From: Branchiostoma floridae
Taxonomy: Eukaryota; Chordata; Leptocardii; Amphioxiformes; Branchiostomatidae
DNA length: 64,000 nucleotides
Direction: 5' to 3'
Assembly (NCBI RefSeq): GCF_000003815.2
Contig: NC_049996.1
Location: 3,731,408 to 3,795,407 of the forward strand
Under the pieces are notes generated by a model. The model was given only the letters and a program-made list of their open reading frames with translations. It had not been told where the DNA came from and did no database searches. Made by a program: the position numbers and the translations under genes. Positions 1 to 12,786 of the stretch are shown here, in pieces; position 1 is the stretch's first letter, and each line of letters begins with the position of its first letter.

Positions 1-3000
1 TTTGCGACAAGGTTGTTTGCGCACTTGTAGTGGTTGGCTGAGTTGTACTTTGTGATAAGGTTGTTGTTTCTGCACCTGTAGTAGTTGGCTGTGTTGTGAT
101 TTGCGACAAGGTTGTTGTTTCCGCACCAGTAGTGGTTGGCCGGTTTGTGCTTTGTGACAAGGTTGTTGTTTCTCTACCTGTAGTGGTTGGCTGGTTTGTG
201 CTTTGTGACAAGGTTGTTGTTTCCCTACGTCTAGTGGTTGGCTGATTTGTACTTTGTGACAAAGTTGTTGTTTGCTCACTTGTAGTGGTTGGCGGAGTTA
301 TACTTTGCGACAAAGGTGCTGTTTCCCTACCTGTAGTGGTTGGCTGAGTTGTGATTTGCGACAAGGTTGTTGTTTTCGCAATTGTACTGGTTGGCTGAGA
401 TGTACTTTGTGACAAGGTTGTTGATTCCCTACCTGTAGTTGTTGGCTGAGTTGTGCTTTCCGACAAGGTTGTTGTTTCCGCACCTTTAGTGGTTGGCTGA
501 GTTGTACTTTGTGACAAGGTTGTTGTTTCCGCACTTGTAGTTGTTGGCTGAGTTGTGCTTTCCGACAAGGTTGTTGTTTCCGCACCTGTAGTGGTTGGCT
601 GAGTTGTACTTTGCGACAAGGTTGATGTTTTTGCACCTGTAGTTGTTGGCTGTGTTGTGATTTGCGACAAGGTTGTTGTTTTCGCACCAGAAGTGGTTGG
701 CTGGTTTGTGCTTTGTGACAAGGTTGTTGTTTCTCTACCTGTAGTGGTTGGCTGGTTTGTGCTTTGTGACAAGGTTGTTATTTGCGCACTTGTAGTGGTT
801 GGCTGATTTGTACTTTGCGACAAGGTTGTTGTTTTCTCATTTGTAGTTGTTGGCTGGTTTGTACTTTGCGACAAGGTCGTTGTTTTCTCTCCTGTAGTGG
901 TTGGCTGAGCTGTGCTTTGTGACAAGGTTGTTGTTTTTGCACCTGTAGTGGTTGGCTGAGTTGTACTTTGTGACAAAGTTGTTGTTTCCCTACCTGTAAA
1001 GGTTGGCTGAGTTGTGATTTGCGACAAGTTTGTTGTTTTCGCAATTGTACTGGTTGGCTGAGTTGTACTTTGCGACAAGGTTGTTGTTTGCGCACTTGCA
1101 ATGGTTGGCTGAGTTGTACTTTGTGACAAGGTTGATGTTTTTGCACCTGTAGTTGTTGGCTGTGTTGTGATTTGCGACAAGGTTGTTGTTTTCGCACCAG
1201 AAGTGGTTGGCTGGTTTGTGCTTTGTGACAAGGTTGTTGTTTCTCTACCTGTAGTGGGTGGCTGGTTTGTGCTTTGTGACAAGGTTGTTATTTGCGCACT
1301 TGTAGTGGTTGGCTGATTTGTACTTTGCGACACGGTTGTTGTTTTCTCATTTGTAGTTGTTGGCTGGTTTGTACTTTGCGACAAGGTCGTTGTTTTCTCT
1401 CCTGTAGTGGTTGGCTGAGCTGTGCTTTGTGACAAGGTTGTTGTTTTTGCACTTGTAGTGGTTGGCTGAGTTGTACTTTGCAACAAGGTTATTGTTTCCC
1501 TACGTGTAGTGGTTGGCTGGGTTGTACTTTGCGATAAGGTTGTTGTTTTCGCACCAGTAGTGGTTGGCTGTGTTGTACTTTGCGACAAAGTTGTTGTTTT
1601 TGCACCTGTAGTTGTTGGTTGAGTTGTACTTTGTGACAAGGTTGTTGTTTGCACATTTGTAGTGGTTGGCTGAGTTGTACTTTGCGACAAGCTTGTTGTT
1701 TCCCTACGTGTAGCGGTTCGCTGAGTTGTACTTTGCGACAAGGTTGTTGTTTTTGCACTTGTAGTTGTTGGCTGAGTTGTACTTTGCGACAAGGTTGTTG
1801 TTTGCGCACCTGTAGTGGTTGGCTGAGTTGTACTTTGCGACAAGGTTGTTGTTTCCGCGCTTGTAGTTGTTGGTTGTGTTGTACTTTGCGACACGGTTGT
1901 TGTTTCTCTGCCTGTAGTGGTTGGCTGAGTTGTACTTTGCGACAAGGTTGTTGTTTCCCTGCTTGTAGTGGTTGGTTGAGCTGTACTTTGTGACAAGGTT
2001 GTTGTTTCTCTACCTGTAGTGGTTGGCTGGTTTGTGCTTTGTGACAAGGTTGTTGTTTCCCTACGTGTAGTGGTTGGCTGAGTAGTACTTTGTGACAAAG
2101 TTGTTGTTTGCGCACTGGTAGTGGTTGGCGGAGTTATACTTTGCGACAAAGGTGTTGTTTCCCTACCTGTAGTGGTTGGCTGAGTTGTACTTTGCGACAA
2201 GGTTGTTGTTTTTGCAGTTGTAGTTGTTGGCTGAGTTGTACTTTGCGACAAGGTTGTTGTTTCCCTACCTGTAGTGGTTGGCTGAGTTGTACTTTGCGAC
2301 AAGGTTGTTGTTTCCGCGCTTGTAGTTGTTGGCTGAGTTGTACTTTGCGACAAGGTTGTTGTTTCCGCGTTTGTAGTTGTTGGCTGAGTTGTACTTTGCG
2401 ACAAGATTGTTGATTCCCTACCTGTAGTTGTTGGCTGAGTTGTGCTTTCCGACAAGATTGTTGTTTCCGCACCTGCAGTGGTTGGCTGAGTTGTACTTTG
2501 TGACAAGGTTGTTGTTTCCGCACTTGTAGTGGTTGGCTGAGTTGTGCTTTGCGACAAGGTTGTTGTTTTTGCACCTGTAGTAGTTGGCTGTGTTGTGATT
2601 TGCGACAAGGTTGTTGTTTCCGCACCAGAAGTGGTTGGCTGGTTTGTGCTTTGTGACAATGTTGTTGTTTCTCTACCTGTAGTGGTTGGCTGGTTTGTGC
2701 TTTGTGACAAGGTTGTTGTTTGCGCACTTGTAGTGGTTGGCTGAGTTGTACTTGGCGACAAGGTCGTTGTTTTCCTACCTGTAGTGGTCGGCTGAGTTGT
2801 GATTTGCGACGAGATTGTTGTTTGCGCGCTTGTAGTGGTTGGCTGAGTTGTACTTGGCGACAAGGTTGTTGTTTGCGCACTTGTAGTGGTTCGCTGATTT
2901 GTACTTGGCGACAAGGTCGTTGTTTTCCTACCTGTAGTGGTCGGCTGAGTTGTGATTTGCGACGAGGTTGTTGTTTGCGCGCTTGTAGTGGTTGGCTGAG

Positions 3001-4090
3001 TTGTACTTGGCGACAAGGTTGTTGTTTTCGCACTTGTAGTGGTTGGCTGATTTGTACTTTGTGACAAGGTTGTTGTTTCCGCACTTGTAGTTGTTGGCTG
3101 AGTTGTGCCCTCCGACAAGGTTGTTGTTTCCGCACCTGTAGTGGTTGGCTGAGTTGTACTTTGCGACAAGGTTGATGTTTTTGCACCTGTAGTTGTTGGC
3201 TGTGTTGTGATTTGCGACAAGGTTGTTGTTTGCGCACTTGTAGTGGTTGGCTGAGTTGTACTTGGCGACATGGTCGTTGTGTTCCTACCTGTAGTGGTCG
3301 GCTGAGTTGTGATTTGCGACGAGGTTGTTGTTTGCGCGCTTGTAGTGGTTGGCTGAGTTGTACTTGGCGACAAGGTTGTTGTTTGCGCACTTGTAGTGGT
3401 TCGCTGATTTGTACTTGGCGACAAGGTCGTTGTTTTCCTACCTGTAGTGGTCGGCTGAGTTGTGATTTGCGACGAGGTTGTTGTTTGCGCGCTTGTAGTG
3501 GTTGGCTGAGTTGTACTTGGCGACAAGGTTGTTGTTTTCGCACTTGTAGTGGTTGGCTGATTTGTACTTTGTGACAAGGTTGTTGTTTGCGCACTTGTAG
3601 TGGTTGGCGGAGTTATATTTTGCGATAAAGTTGTTGTTTCCCTACCTGTAGTGGTTGGCTGATTTGTGATTTGCGACAAGGTTGTTGTTTTCTCATTTGT
3701 AGTGGTTGGCTGAGTTGTACTTTGCGACAAGGTTGTTGTTTGCGCACTTGTAGTTGTTGGCTGAGTTATCGTTTGTGACAAGGTTGCTGTTTCCCTACCT
3801 GTAGTGGTTGGCTGAGTTGTGATTTGCGACAAGGTCGATGTTTTCTCAACCGTAGTTGTTGGTTGTGTTGTGCTTTGGGATGATGTTGTTGCTATATCAC
3901 TCTTAGTGGATGAGTGAGTTGTACTTTTGGACAGGATTGTGGTTTCTGCTACCGACGTTATTGGCTGAGCTGTACTTTGCGATAATGTTGTTGTTTTCTC
4001 ACCAAAAGTGGTTGGTTGAGTTGTACTTCGGGCTAAAGTTTCTGTTGTCACACCTATTGTGGTTGGCTGAGTTGTACTCTGAGATAAGGT
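1..4090. repeat. 51 bp coding tandem repeat with 510 bp higher-order structure
   Basis: About 80 copies of a 51 bp unit, a few of them 48 bp. All length changes are multiples of three. Variant-rich blocks recur 510 bp apart (ten units): 631 matches 1141, 2761 matches 3271, and 2914 matches 3424. A three-unit (153 bp) block also recurs at 2761/2914 and at 3271/3424. This indicates unequal exchange of blocks as well as of single units. Confidence 0.9.
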
Positions 4091-4668
4091 AGTTGTTCTC
4101 ACTGACGTTGTTAACTGAGTTATGCCTCCATTTGTAGTTTCAGCTGGACTTGATACTGTTGTTGGTAAGGAATTTGATACAGTTTCGCTGGAGGTAGAGA
4201 TTGGTTCGGTTGTACTCTGACGAGTTGTGCCCTTTGTCGTTGAAAATGAGCTTGCCGTACCTAAATCTGTAGTTGCTTCTGTTGAATCTTCTAATTTTGT
4301 CGTTATTGTACTTGAACTTCCCGTTGTTGTACCATACTGTTGTTGTGTACTTAACGTTCTTTTACTAGTGATATCAATTATAGAAGTAGAAGCACTTGGT
4401 TCTGTAGTCCTTTCATTTGTACTAGATGTAGTAGTAAATATTGCAGTTTGCCTCTGTGTGCCCTGAGTAGGAGTTCTAGTTGAACCTAAAGATGTCGTCG
4501 ATCTAGTTGTAGTTTTACCTATTATATCTGTTATAGTAGACGAGGTAGCTGAAGAGAATAAAGTTCTCTGTGTTGATGTTATTGAACCCGCAGTATCGGT
4601 TGTCTCCGGGCGTTTTGTTGTAGTACTTGTTCTTCTGTTGTTGACCTCCGTGGTGGTAGTGTCGATTC
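1..4668 (-). CDS. Mucin-like Thr/Ser/Pro-rich repeat protein, large exon (3' end outside window)
   Basis: Read on the minus strand, with plus-strand codons starting at positions 2 mod 3, the stretch stays open from about 4668 to base 1, roughly 1,555 codons. The unit PTTTGAETTTLSQSTTQ and its variants repeat about 80 times. Ten of its 17 residues are Ser or Thr with one Pro, as in mucin PTS domains that are heavily O-glycosylated and secreted or on the cell surface. From about 3880 to 4668 the repeat fades into irregular Thr/Ser-rich sequence. The other frames encode basic Gln/Lys/Arg or Cys-rich strings interrupted by stops, while only this frame is continuous. The exon probably begins after the acceptor AG at 4669-4670 (phase 1); an in-frame TAG lies just upstream at about 4733. 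No Cys-rich domain is visible, so the mucin subtype is unknown. The mucin-like assignment is strong; its family is not. Confidence 0.85.
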
Positions 4669-5194
4669 CTATTGTCGTGTTCCAAGCAGAATAGTGAAGG
4701 AACAAATGAATGTGCGAAAACGTATGAGCCTACAGAGTTATACATACAGTTTACAATAAGATAATAGTTTACAGATACAGTAAAAGCCGATTAATTACAC
4801 AACCCATTAACTTGGTATTTCGTGCAATTATTCGCATTGTTTAATAATCAGAATTATCTAGCTGGAACGCCCTTCTTTGGGATTTCGGGATAACGTACAT
4901 TAAACAGAAGTGTGTGGTAATCCGTTGTGCAATTAACTGGCTTATACTGTACTTGCATCCATTGTACATTGTGAATCTGACATATGATCTACTTCTAGGT
5001 GAAATCGACTTCTGATCTTTTCTTTGTGACTGAAAACTTACCAGAAACTACCCCATTCCTGTGCGCGGCGTATTGTCAATACTAAGCTAATGTTCTTCAT
5101 TGTAAGTGGACAGGATAGTGGTTTTCTAGAATAGTTATGATGAAGTACCTGATTCTAACGCAATCAAAAGTGTTATGACTAGGCCTAGTGAAAA

Positions 5195-5370
5195 AAGAAA
5201 TCAGAAAAGCTAGCCATGCAAATCTGTATCTACAATGCCTGTGTACTTTCCACAGTTATGTATGACTCTGAAACCTGGCGACTGGCTTCTAACCAGAAAA
5301 GGACAAAAGAAGCCTTTCGGACGAATTCCACACCTACATTGTGTCAACAAATCGATTCTAGCTATACCGT
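5195..5370 (+). mobile_element. Decayed non-LTR retrotransposon ORF2 fragment
   Basis: The translation from 5216 contains YNACVLSTVMYDSETWRLA. This matches the pattern Y-x-x-C-V-L-S-x-L-x-Y-x-x-E-T-W found near the C-terminal end of many LINE reverse transcriptases. A degraded match to the following A-F-x-x-x-x-L segment comes next. No reverse transcriptase catalytic motif or endonuclease is present, so this is a short dead fragment. Confidence 0.65.
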
Positions 5371-6434
5371 TAGGTACCTCCAGCTATTCCTTCCAGTCTC
5401 TCTACCAAAACAAGGATATAAAATCTTCTTGACCAAAATAACGTTTTCTATACCTTAGTGATGTTAAGAAACACCACAGAAATGTTCTGTTATGCTTGTA
5501 AGTAATTTTTCTATTGCACTGTTGTGATTTGTAATGTACTATTTTGTATTTTGTTGAATAAAGAATAACATGTTTAATAAAATATCTACTTGGGACACGA
5601 ATACTTGTTTGCATGGCCTCTGACCTCCAAATGCATTTAATCATCTTGAATATAATTGTTAAAAATTTGTAAATTCCCATTGTCTATGTAATGCTGTCTA
5701 TGTTGACCCTCAAAAATTAGCAGTGCTACCGCGAGGGTCAAGAAAAAAAAAAGGTTTTGTACCCGTACACAGTATCGGTACCCACCCAATGGAATTCCTT
5801 GTTACCCTTTTTTCGTTGGTATTTTATCAGTCAAAATGAACATCAAACCTCCTTGGATTCCGATCAGATTGTTTTAAAATCGATGGATTCAAATTGCAAT
5901 TTTAGATACACAGATTCACCATGCATTGAACGCCATTGCCAAATGTATGGTGGGGAAAGCGCCCTCTAGCGAAATCCTAGCTTATCTGCAGGTAATCCGA
6001 CCGGAAGGTTGGGTGCCATTATGTGGCACCTAAAGTTGTCCTAAACTCCAGAAGAATGTGACACTGTTATTTTGTAACAGATTAGGTATCAATTAATTCA
6101 CTAGTACTTGTGGTGTATTACGCGAGGTGTATTTGTAAAACTCACTAAACCCTTGCAGACCTTACCCATGTATTTCTTTTACGTATAGACATTTCGCAGA
6201 TCGTGAATATTTTTGGCATAAATGAGGGACAACGTGCACACCGAGACGGCGAATTGTTAACAAGATGTCCGACAACACAAAACAAGACGAGATTTTAACA
6301 TTGCCCCTCAATTTGGTTTGGAACTAAATTTGACCACGGAGGGCAACATAATGGAACCGTACAGTCCGACCGCGCGTTGTGAAGTGACAAGCTGTCTCTC
6401 GATTCCCGTTGCCTGTTGGGTAATTAATATTTCG

Positions 6435-6482
6435 ACCAATCAGATCACGCCACGTGTCGCCGCGTGGCGGGAAAACTGTTCT
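6435..6482. promoter_or_regulatory. CCAAT, E-box and E2F-like cluster
   Basis: Within 45 bases lie a CCAATCAG motif, a CCACGTGTC E-box and GGCGGGAAAA, which resembles an E2F site. This combination is typical of promoters, but no coding exon is recognisable nearby. The motifs are seen; the promoter function is a guess. Confidence 0.25.
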
Positions 6483-6867
6483 TGATTAGAAACAGGCTCG
6501 GATTCCCCACCGTTCAAAACGTGTTTTAGCAGGCCATGTCAAACACATTGCATTCAGCCATAGGCTGAGCTTACTAATCTATTTAAAGAGCACTTGGAGA
6601 TTTTAGCACAGTACTGAATGCTTTTTCATGTATGCGAGACTAGTGGGTATTTTACCGTATAATGTGAAGTAGCATGCATGTTTTACTTCCTAAAATTAGC
6701 ATCCATGGCAAAATGATACGACTACTTTAAAGAAGAATGGAAAGCGGGGCGGAAGGAAAAGTAGCCCTTTTAGGTGAACCGCTGACAAGGGACATATAAT
6801 GGCTGTATCACATTTCATTCAATAAATTCAACACAAAATCCAGTTTACATTTTTAATTATCAATTTT

Positions 6868-7102
6868 GCAGATTTCAAATTTTAAAAAGCTTTCGACAGT
6901 CCATATAAGGATGTGAGAATGTATTTTAAACATTGTTCCTATTAGTTCAGTTTATTCAGTTCTGATGTATTTTAGCTTTAAATCATATTCATTGGCAGAT
7001 TTCAAATTAAAAAAAAGGCTTTCGACACTTCATATAAGAATGTTAGAATGTGTTTTAAACATTGTTCCTATTTGTTCAGTTTATTCAGCTCTGATGCATT
7101 TT
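6868..7102. repeat. 127 bp tandem duplication
   Basis: Two adjacent diverged copies start at 6868 and 6995. They share the GCAGATTTCAAATT start and the TTTTAAACATTGTTCCTAT core. No function is apparent. Confidence 0.8.
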
Positions 7103-10100
7103 GGGAGAACCTTGATATTCATTGGATCACTTTGGCCGAAATCTTTAGAAAAAAAAAAAAAAACAAAGAAAAATTCTAACAAAGTTCTTATTTTTTCAGG
7201 ACCATAATACGAAATACAACATTTTGTTTCCTATGCATTAGTAACAGTACAAATCTTAGGAACGACACATCTTTTGTGACAATTAGTAAATTGTATCACA
7301 TATATAAGAATAGAGTTACCAGCTTAGAGCAGTACCAATAGCTACTCCATGCGTATGTGCAATGCAACTTTGGTCACTATACATTTGCAATTGTTAGAAT
7401 TACAACGACACAACGTAATCACTTAACGGACAGCTGTTTTTATATCCTATAAAGAGGTATCTCATTGCACCGCGAGTAATATGCGACAACTGTGCGACTA
7501 GTTCGCGAATGACATTCGCCAACTGGCGCCAATTCTTTGGCTAGCTGCGCCAGCGAAAGCTAGGTCATCGAATGGAATGGCGTTTAAAAAAACTAAGTTG
7601 AAAAACAAACACAAGTGGCAAAATGCCGCGAATACGCGCGAACTAGACCAAAAATTAGCCGCATAAATTGGAACAAATAAGTGTCAATGGGTGCAAAGTA
7701 GACGCAAAGTAGACGCCAAAAGGCAACATTAATTCAGTAAAAAGTATTTTGTGGGTTTCAAATTTTGTTCTAATAGATTTATAAACATATATTTTTACAC
7801 ATTCAAGGGGAAACACGCAATATAATGTTATCTTTTATATGGATCATCAATGTCTGGTCGAAATTCACCGCTTTGGTCAGTTCTGTTACTGCAAGAGTCG
7901 TTTAAGGTTCTACGTATATTTCATACTACGTTGTGACGTCATAAATGAACTTGCTTTATCATTGCAAAGATTTTTTAACAATAACCTGCTCACCTGGGCT
8001 TTAAATGTCAAATATTATATGCTCCAAGACACAATTTGCGACAAATCAGCAAAAGTCCGGAAAACAGTCGCAAATTAAACTTACCGAGGCACTGTGAGAT
8101 ACACGTTCAAGTTCTAAAATGTCTTGTTTTCGCCTCAGTCAAGAATAAAAGAAAATAGATTGTGAACTTATAAAGTAATGTATCATATTGGTTTTCAGTA
8201 TAATTTGCAAAAAAAGAAGAAATTAGTCACTTAAGCCGGCAACCCAACTACACATTATTAGTCTTGTTGCTCGTTGCTCAAATCAGATGTACTGTCAATA
8301 CATATGGAATAATATATGTGTAATTTAATATCATGTGACGGATTTTTAATGAGTGATAGCCTTTATTTATAATAAACAATTCATCATTATATTTATATAA
8401 ATACCATATCAAGCTAAGTACAGGCATACAGAAAGAAAATTGTTATAACGTATGAATAGTGACAGGACTTATAATTCTTTTGTAAAACATCTTATGGCCT
8501 AATTTAAATCTAAAACTACTCTTATGCATCTATGTCCTCGTCTCAAAGATAAATAAGAACATGGTCAAAGCATAAGAAAAATTAATATTGCAGAACTTGT
8601 CAGAGGTTCGTTATGTTAAAGCTAAAGCGAAGACATTGTACACCCAACTCAAGTTTTCAAATTCTTAATTTTTTGCTGGGCTTTGGTGTTGGCTTTTAAC
8701 AAAAAAACAACACATGGAGTAAAAGTTATCACCATGTACCAATGCCTTCGTTAAGATTGTTAAAACTGTGTATTAAACAAGAAGTAAGCTAGTCAAAAAC
8801 AAGATAAGGTATATGTATTACAGCAAAGGTCAAATACAAAGTTCAAGTCTATCAATTACCAATCAACATACCTTAAATTGGTAAAGAAAAATAAGTCAAG
8901 AAAAGATTTTAACAAAGCCATGACTGGAATAGAACTAATTAAATGCCAGAAATACTTATATTTTATATCTTTCATTCCGTGAACCATTTCAACACCTGTA
9001 GTCATTTGCAGGTTTTGTATCAACCGTAGGAATTTTTGTGAAAATTGACCCATATACCTAATACTGTTACAACTTGGGAGTCTGTGTGTATAGTGTAAAC
9101 ATGCCGCAAAGAAACCCGCCACACAAGCGATACTGTATAAACATCGTTTACCATGCACGCTGTGTTACCAACGTTTTTTCCTATGGATACATTCGTCGAA
9201 CGATTTTGATGTCGTAGATTTTTCAAGAAGACTGGGACAGAACCAACCACCGACACGGATCTAACTCACACTTTTCCACAACAAGACAGCTAAGTTTTAT
9301 ACGACACACGTACGATTATCTCAAAAATGCCCTTGCGATCGCACGACAATCGTACAACGTACGAGACCGGGCTTTCTTCGAGCTAGTTATACGAACGTGA
9401 TTTTGAGCAGGTGGTATGAAATAGTCTGTAGCCACAGAAAGACATATTAGAAATGTTCTAGTTTCATCGTTTTGGTGTAAAACTATAAACGTTAGGCAAG
9501 CTAAACATTCACTACGGTACATGTACTTATTATAAGTAGCATACAATACAGCTTTACATTAGTTACCCACTCACATAAACGCACACCTCAAAACGCGACT
9601 AGTGTTTTAAACCGTTTCTCTTTAACAAAATCTCTTCCGAAGCAATGAATTGCAACACTCAAAAGACGCTTCAAGACAAGCCCGACGACATACACACATA
9701 CACATTCATTTAAAAGGTGAATATTATTTTTTAATGTTCTTTTTTTTACTATCTTACACATATAACATTATTCGGTGTAAGTTCCTACGTTATTTCGATT
9801 AAAACGCCTGTTCCCTTTATCAAAATCTATTAGAATTTTATCAACTACGCACTTGGTACCGATAGTTTCAAAGAAAACAGCGCAGCCTTAGTTTTTTCGC
9901 AGACCCTTTTTTCACAAGCCAAGATTTTTCTTTAGGCTTAGAATAACTAATTTTGTCCCAAAAAGCTATTGAACCATTTACAAGTCCGTATGCTATCATA
10001 ATAAGACACAAATATTTGATGTAAAACATTATAAACTCGATTTAAGTGTAGTAAGAAGAACATGCCTAAAGATTGTACGCCTTCAAGGAATAGTTTGGGG

Positions 10101-10116
10101 AAGAAAGTGTACTTAC

Positions 10117-10168
10117 CGCACGGTTGGCCCACGAAGATGAACCACAAGACGAACATTGTCACTCTCAT
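10117..10168 (-). CDS. Signal-peptide exon, probably exon 1 of the mucin-like gene
   Basis: ATG at 10166-10168 (minus) starts MRVTMFVLWFIFVGQPC, a short positive N-terminus followed by a strongly hydrophobic stretch, as in a cleavable signal peptide. It is followed by a consensus donor, GTAAGT, with GT at 10116-10115. The exon ends one base into a Gly codon (phase 1). The acceptor at 4669-4670 opens the mucin frame in phase 1, and the joined codon is GGA (Gly). A secretion signal on the first exon with a phase-1 intron is common for secreted proteins. Linking the two exons is inference from phase, strand and protein type; a different partner exon between them cannot be excluded. Confidence 0.6.
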
Positions 10169-10186
10169 GTCTTCGTTTGTAGTCGT

Positions 10187-10245
10187 AACGTCTTAAGACG
10201 TTTGGATCCTTAAACTTTCACCTTAAGAAGGTTTGGGGAAACCTT
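10187..10245. promoter_or_regulatory. Two palindromes in the presumed 5' UTR
   Basis: AACGTCTTAAGACGTT (10187-10202) is a perfect 16 bp palindrome 19 bases upstream of the signal-peptide ATG. AAGGTTTGGGGAAACCTT (10228-10245) has 7 bp arms around GGGG. They could form RNA stems or bind dimeric factors. No TATA box is obvious. Confidence 0.35.
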
Positions 10246-12786
10246 GCGCCTTCATCATCACTGACCCTCTATGGTACAAGTAACAACATGAGAAAAATAC
10301 GTTCCCTTGCTGGGGATCGTTGCAAAACTCAATCTCCTTCTACTCTCAAAATCACCAACTTTTCATTAACGGCTGTTGAAAATTTTCTTCGTTTTTATAA
10401 ACATAAACGAATTGTACCGAACGCAAATGATTCAGATGTTTATATGTTGTTGCTTTTTTTTACACGGCTTTGTAATTTGGCTTGAAAAGAAACTATTTTT
10501 TTTCACGTATAGATGGGAGTCATGGACGAGGGCGGCAAGATCCGGACAATATTTACATAAATCTGTGTTGTTTGTCTCGGCTGTGCACCCACTTTTGTAC
10601 CCAGGCTACAAGAGTTGGAGTTTGGTTACCCTGTTGTACATAAAAGCTTTGAATAGTGCTCTTGTTACTGACCCACCCAGTAACAGATTCACACAGCACC
10701 TGACTTTTAAATGGACGCAAACGTTAACAACTCTGACAATTCTCGCCACTTCATTGCCCTAGATATAGACCAAAAAGAAGTATTCGAATACAGCTTGTAG
10801 ATATAACTCCACTTTTGCTAGGTTATAACGTGTAAATCATTTAGTACATGTATGTAAGTTAAGTTTGACAGTCGCCAACTTTACCGCCATTTACTACGAT
10901 TTTATGTCTTCCATACCTTTTACCAGATATGGGACGCTCTTAGATATTTCTTTATTTAAAAAAAAGAATTTGAAAGTCACCGTTACTCGAAAGGACTTCT
11001 GTGAAATTCTATACCCTCCCTCAAAATGACAACACGAACTGACAGGTGTTGCAATGATCTACACAATAATAGACAACCTTTTAAAGTTATTGTACTCCTG
11101 TGTACGGGTTGGTTGTGTTACAACATGCCACACAAGAACAACAAGCGTTTTCAAGCTGCTGTAAGATAGTACGTTGTCTACTACTAGGGACATCACTGGA
11201 AGGCCTCAGCAACGTATCCTACTTTTTGTGACGGTAGTGAGAGTATAGTAGATTACGATCATGGTAGGATGACCCTACATGTATGTACTTGTTTAAGAAT
11301 ACAACCGAATACGTTACTTTTGACATTAGTAATACAAGGGGCACTCTCGCAAACGGGTTTTGAACTGATCAGTTTGCGAGAAAGAAAAAGAAAAGTGTAT
11401 ATTCAGTCATACAAAACCTCATGCTCATGGCTATTTTGTAACATCACTTTATACGTTCTATCGTTTGTTGTATCATACTTTTTATTCTCTCAAACTACCC
11501 TGCTGGGATTGGAAATATAAACCTATGAAATATGCATTTTAAAACACTGCTACTTTTCAATGATTTTCATGTTACCGTTTTAGTAAGACGAAGGCAATGT
11601 ATGCAGTGCTTAGCACGAAATATTCAAGGCTAGTTATAATACTTTTAATCCATAGATACGTACACGTTGGTGTAATGATTCGATACCAATACCTGTCAAC
11701 TTTCCCAGAGCGTTATGTTGCCCCAAAACCTTATTACGGAAATACCAACGTGTTCATGTTCCAACGTACACTCTCAAAACACTGCTATCAACTCATACCC
11801 ATTCACCCTGATCATTGTAATAAACACCCACCTTGCAACAAAAGGCTACATACTCCAGCCCTATCGCTTGTTGTATAAACATTTTCAATGAAACGGGAGA
11901 GTTTGAAACAATAGTGGGAAAGTTGTTTTCAAAAGTGGGCCCTTTCCTGGGGAACAAAGGGTAGAAAATGGATCATAGCTCGTCTTTCAAAAAACATGTG
12001 GTAGTAGGTACGGTGTTCACCCGTGTGTACGGCCTTGGTTGAATGTGAACGAACCAGCGAGACCTTTGGCGGCACCTGTTGCTTGCCGTTGCCATGGTAG
12101 CGGAATTTCAGGGCGTGGCGACATCGCAATGCTAAACTTGGTGCGCGCTGTTTACAAAACATTCTTGCACGGTGTATGTAACATCGTTGGCATAGAAACA
12201 GGTTTGGACTTAGTGACTTAGTCCCATAGACTTTTTGAAGCCGTTGGGGCAGTGGGTTGTTATCCACTGTGTCTAGGGTACAGTATTGGAAGGTGGAGCC
12301 CATCCCTCTCCTTCCACTGCCTTTTACCTACCCAGTCGAAGTCAGGTACCAATTTTTACACATGGATACATTTCTAAAATGTATGCCTAGGTATCTTTAT
12401 AGGTACATCTGTTAGCTTGGATATTTATAGATTTCCAAGCTCATATGTATATATATATTGGGTTGAAATTCAAATTGCACTAAACATTAAAAGGAAAACA
12501 TTGTATTAGTGTATAGTACACAAGACAAGATCGAGATGTTTTAACACTATCGTAGAATTGCAAGTTGATTTGGTTCATTGTATTGGATCTCTCTATATAC
12601 ATGTATGTGAAACCATACAGAACACGATATTGGCGCAATGTACCCGAGTAACCATTGTTAGTTGGGTCATTGACTTGTGATAACTTAGAAGAGGTAGGTG
12701 TGTTCATGTCTGAACATTTACATGTGTTTACTTAGAGAAGAGTTCAAGTCTGAAATAAACTTGATTACACAACTTTTAAAACTTAC

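Larger units (their letters stand above)
4669..10116 (-). other. Probable 5.4 kb intron of the mucin-like gene
   Basis: I see no convincing coding exon here on either strand. It holds a LINE remnant (about 5195-5370), a 127 bp tandem duplication (6868-7102), an A-tract near 7150 and a CCAAT/E-box/E2F-like cluster (about 6440-6480). The intron call rests only on matching phases at 10117 and 4668, so extra small exons are possible. Confidence 0.45.

Noticed and set aside
1649-3574. Plus-strand Cys-rich repeat frames (CSGWLSCTLRQGCCF type)
   Set aside because: Antisense shadows of the same repeat, in several unlinked frames and without signal peptide or splice context.
2134-3594. Long ATG-started minus-strand frame with RKQQPCRKVQLSQPLQV repeats, plus similar frames at 298-2115
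   Set aside because: These are out-of-frame readings of the 51 bp repeat. They are broken by stops and have an implausible basic Gln-rich composition, while the mucin frame is continuous over the whole array.
1-4090. CRISPR-like array
   Set aside because: The units are contiguous with no unique spacers, and the array is protein-coding in eukaryotic context.
12085-12105. GTTGCCATGGTAGC, similar to an RFX X-box
   Set aside because: One half site deviates from consensus, and no ciliary or other gene start is recognisable nearby.
11929-12303. 124-codon minus-strand frame with several Cys and Arg
   Set aside because: No recognisable domain, no splice or promoter support; expected by chance in a 7 kb gap.
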